From the IMG/VR virus record IMGVR_UViG_3300026478_000644, positions 1 to 29,425 of that record: a stretch of DNA of 29,425 bases; one strand, 5' to 3'. This document shows positions 28,417 to 29,425 of this stretch, in pieces; within the stretch, counting starts at the first letter, position 1; each line of letters opens with the position of its first letter. The notes under the pieces were generated by a model that was not told where the DNA came from, made no database searches, and saw only the letters and a list, made by a program, of their open reading frames with translations. Position numbers and translations under genes: made by a program. The DNA comes from a virus.

Positions 28417-28722
28417 TCACAGCTCCAGATAGCTGTCGCCATCTTCGGTTATGATAAACTCGTCACCCTGCTCTTGGATCAAGCCTGCAGGGTGCGTGTT
28501 TATCGGCGTATCGGGGCGATTAAAAGGAAGAACGATCTGATCCGGAGCTCTCGGAGCGAGCCGATAGGGGTCATAATCGTCGGTGTCTGCCTCGCAAACC
28601 ATCAGATTCGGATAGTTTGGGTCAGAGCGGAGCTCTGCAAGCAGAAATTTGCGCGAGCATCGGGCGCAAATCCCGATACCAAAAGTCGGCTGTCCTCGAA
28701 CGTCGAGAAATCGCCCGCTCAT
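28417..28722 (-). CDS. Small protein with a partial zinc-finger-like Cys motif (101 aa)
   Basis: A 101-aa protein with ICARCSRKFLLAELRSD and, 20 residues on, LMVCEADTDDYDPYR. The C-x2-C...C arrangement resembles a short zinc ribbon common in phage proteins that read CxxC...EL...VC..., but the fourth ligand is not a cysteine here; Asp or Glu might replace it. The rest is rich in Pro and Asp (RAPDQIVLPFNRPDTPINTH), with an acidic C-terminal strand QGDEFIITEDGDSYLEL. It is coupled to the upstream structural gene (ATGA at 28722-28719) and precedes the long fibre gene by 3 nt. A structural or assembly role in the head-tail region is possible. Confidence 0.72.
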   Translation of the reverse strand: MSGRFLDVRGQPTFGIGICARCSRKFLLAELRSDPNYPNLMVCEADTDDYDPYRLAPRAPDQIVLPFNRPDTPINTHPAGLIQEQGDEFIITEDGDSYLEL

Positions 28723-29425
28723 TTGGTATATGCTCCAATTCCAGGGTTTATTTGGATCGGCGAGCCGTCATTGTCACCGTCCCACGCTCGCTGCATGCTG
28801 ATCGAAGCACGCTGCTCAAGAACCGGGATCAGCTGAAGGTCGACGGACGGAGTTTCCGCAGCCATTCGAGCAGCCAATCCATTGACGATGGCTTCAATCC
28901 AACGCTGCGGGACTTCGACTTCCTGCTGAAGATTCTCGGTGTCCATGATCTGACGATGACGCCAAAGGATCAACTGCGCCTGTTCAGCAGCAGAGAAAGG
29001 CGCAGGCCAGATATTTACGACCGGATCAGGGATGTCCCTCTGGAACCAGTAATTGCTCGGTCTGCCGGGGAACACCTTGTTGCTTTGCTGAACATAGGCG
29101 TCTCGGTTCAATGCACCGAGCGGGATCTCTTGCGGCATGTTGCCAAGCGTTATTACCGAATAAGACATCGGGCTGGTCGAAGTTATCCGGAAGTAAGCGT
29201 AGGCGGTCGCCGCAGAAATATCTGTCCAAGTAATCTCGCCAGCAGAAGCGGTCTCCGAAGAAGAACCAACCGTCACCCACACAGAGCCGTTCGTGCTGAC
29301 TTGGAAAGTAACAGGCACCGCGGCCGCAGACCATTTGATCCCGACGGTGTCGACGACGGTGCTCGTTGTGAAACTTACCGTGTAAGACGTTGACGTTGTT
29401 GTGGTTGCTCCGGTCACAGGCTGCA
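28719..29425 (-). CDS. Virion structural protein, 5' end beyond the window (partial)
   Basis: The frame stays open to the window edge (a Gln-Pro pair precedes a GTG at 29417), so the 5' end is missing. The visible N-terminal ~85 residues form a Thr/Ser-rich beta domain (TVGIKWSAAAVPVTFQVSTN, YAYFRITSTSPMSYSVI). The C-terminal part reads MPQEIPLGALNRDAYVQQSN, PGRPSNYWFQRDIPDPVVNI, then WRHRQIMDTENLQQEVEVPQ and RWIEAIVNGLAARMAAE. That second half is a conserved unit I have seen in aquatic-phage tail or neck proteins next to fibre genes. An adaptor or nozzle role is possible but not shown. It lies upstream of the whole fibre region. Confidence 0.65.
   Translation of the reverse strand, partial: QPVTGATTTTSTSYTVSFTTSTVVDTVGIKWSAAAVPVTFQVSTNGSVWVTVGSSSETASAGEITWTDISAATAYAYFRITSTSPMSYSVITLGNMPQEIPLGALNRDAYVQQSNKVFPGRPSNYWFQRDIPDPVVNIWPAPFSAAEQAQLILWRHRQIMDTENLQQEVEVPQRWIEAIVNGLAARMAAETPSVDLQLIPVLEQRASISMQRAWDGDNDGSPIQINPGIGAYTK

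Noticed and set aside
1-29425. tRNA or other structured RNA genes, integration sites, or an origin
   Set aside because: No cloverleaf-like sequence, integrase, att-like repeat or origin-type iteron cluster was found on reading; a covariance-model search would be needed to exclude them formally.

Overview
The window looks like part of a tailed-phage (Caudoviricetes) genome with a podovirus-like virion, probably from an aquatic phage of an alphaproteobacterium. The host inference rests mainly on a GcrA-type cell-cycle regulator (6144-6620), a family largely confined to Alphaproteobacteria, and on the lysozyme and spanin type. The aquatic inference rests on many small structural proteins of types I associate with marine and freshwater phages. 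No integrase, repressor, tRNA, rRNA, insertion sequence or CRISPR array is visible. Portal, capsid, terminase and DNA polymerase genes must lie outside the window.

Layout: two convergent blocks meet at a strong hairpin terminator (6625-6655). The rightward block (1-6620) is the early/DNA-metabolism arm. It holds small unknown proteins, a T4 DenV-like pyrimidine-dimer glycosylase, a two-domain unknown protein, a terminator and fresh leader, a DUF932/TIGR03299 protein, an SNF2-type helicase with a HARP-like N-terminus, a coupled winged-helix protein, more small unknowns, and the GcrA-like regulator. Genes here share a GGAGAT(C/G) ribosome-binding site, and two are preceded by a near-identical 55-nt hairpin/RBS cassette.

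The leftward block (29425 down to 6650) is the late arm. In transcription order it holds: a virion structural protein cut by the window edge; a Cys-containing small protein; a 793-aa repeat fibre; a Dps/ferritin-like protein; two fibre proteins sharing an N-terminal module; a glycine-rich adhesin; two small virion proteins; three paralogous adhesins (short docking peptide, then one fibronectin-III domain, then a polyglycine region) with a 117-aa protein wedged between two of them; a TTG-started membrane-anchored protein; a GH24 lysozyme with a C-terminal membrane tail; nested i-/o-spanins; a short gap with a possible promoter; a head-tail adaptor; a fibre-like protein; a P22 gp10-like tail protein; a small acidic protein; and four large proteins best read as internal/ejection proteins. 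Most junctions are TAATG or ATGA overlaps, so the late genes probably act as long translationally coupled operons.

The most interesting regions are the adhesin array with repeated fibronectin modules (18974-24740), the lysozyme fused to membrane segments with no separate holin visible, the duplicated hairpin/initiation cassette at the left edge, and the phage GcrA homologue. Coordinates and motifs were read directly; family names come from remembered family signatures, with no database search.
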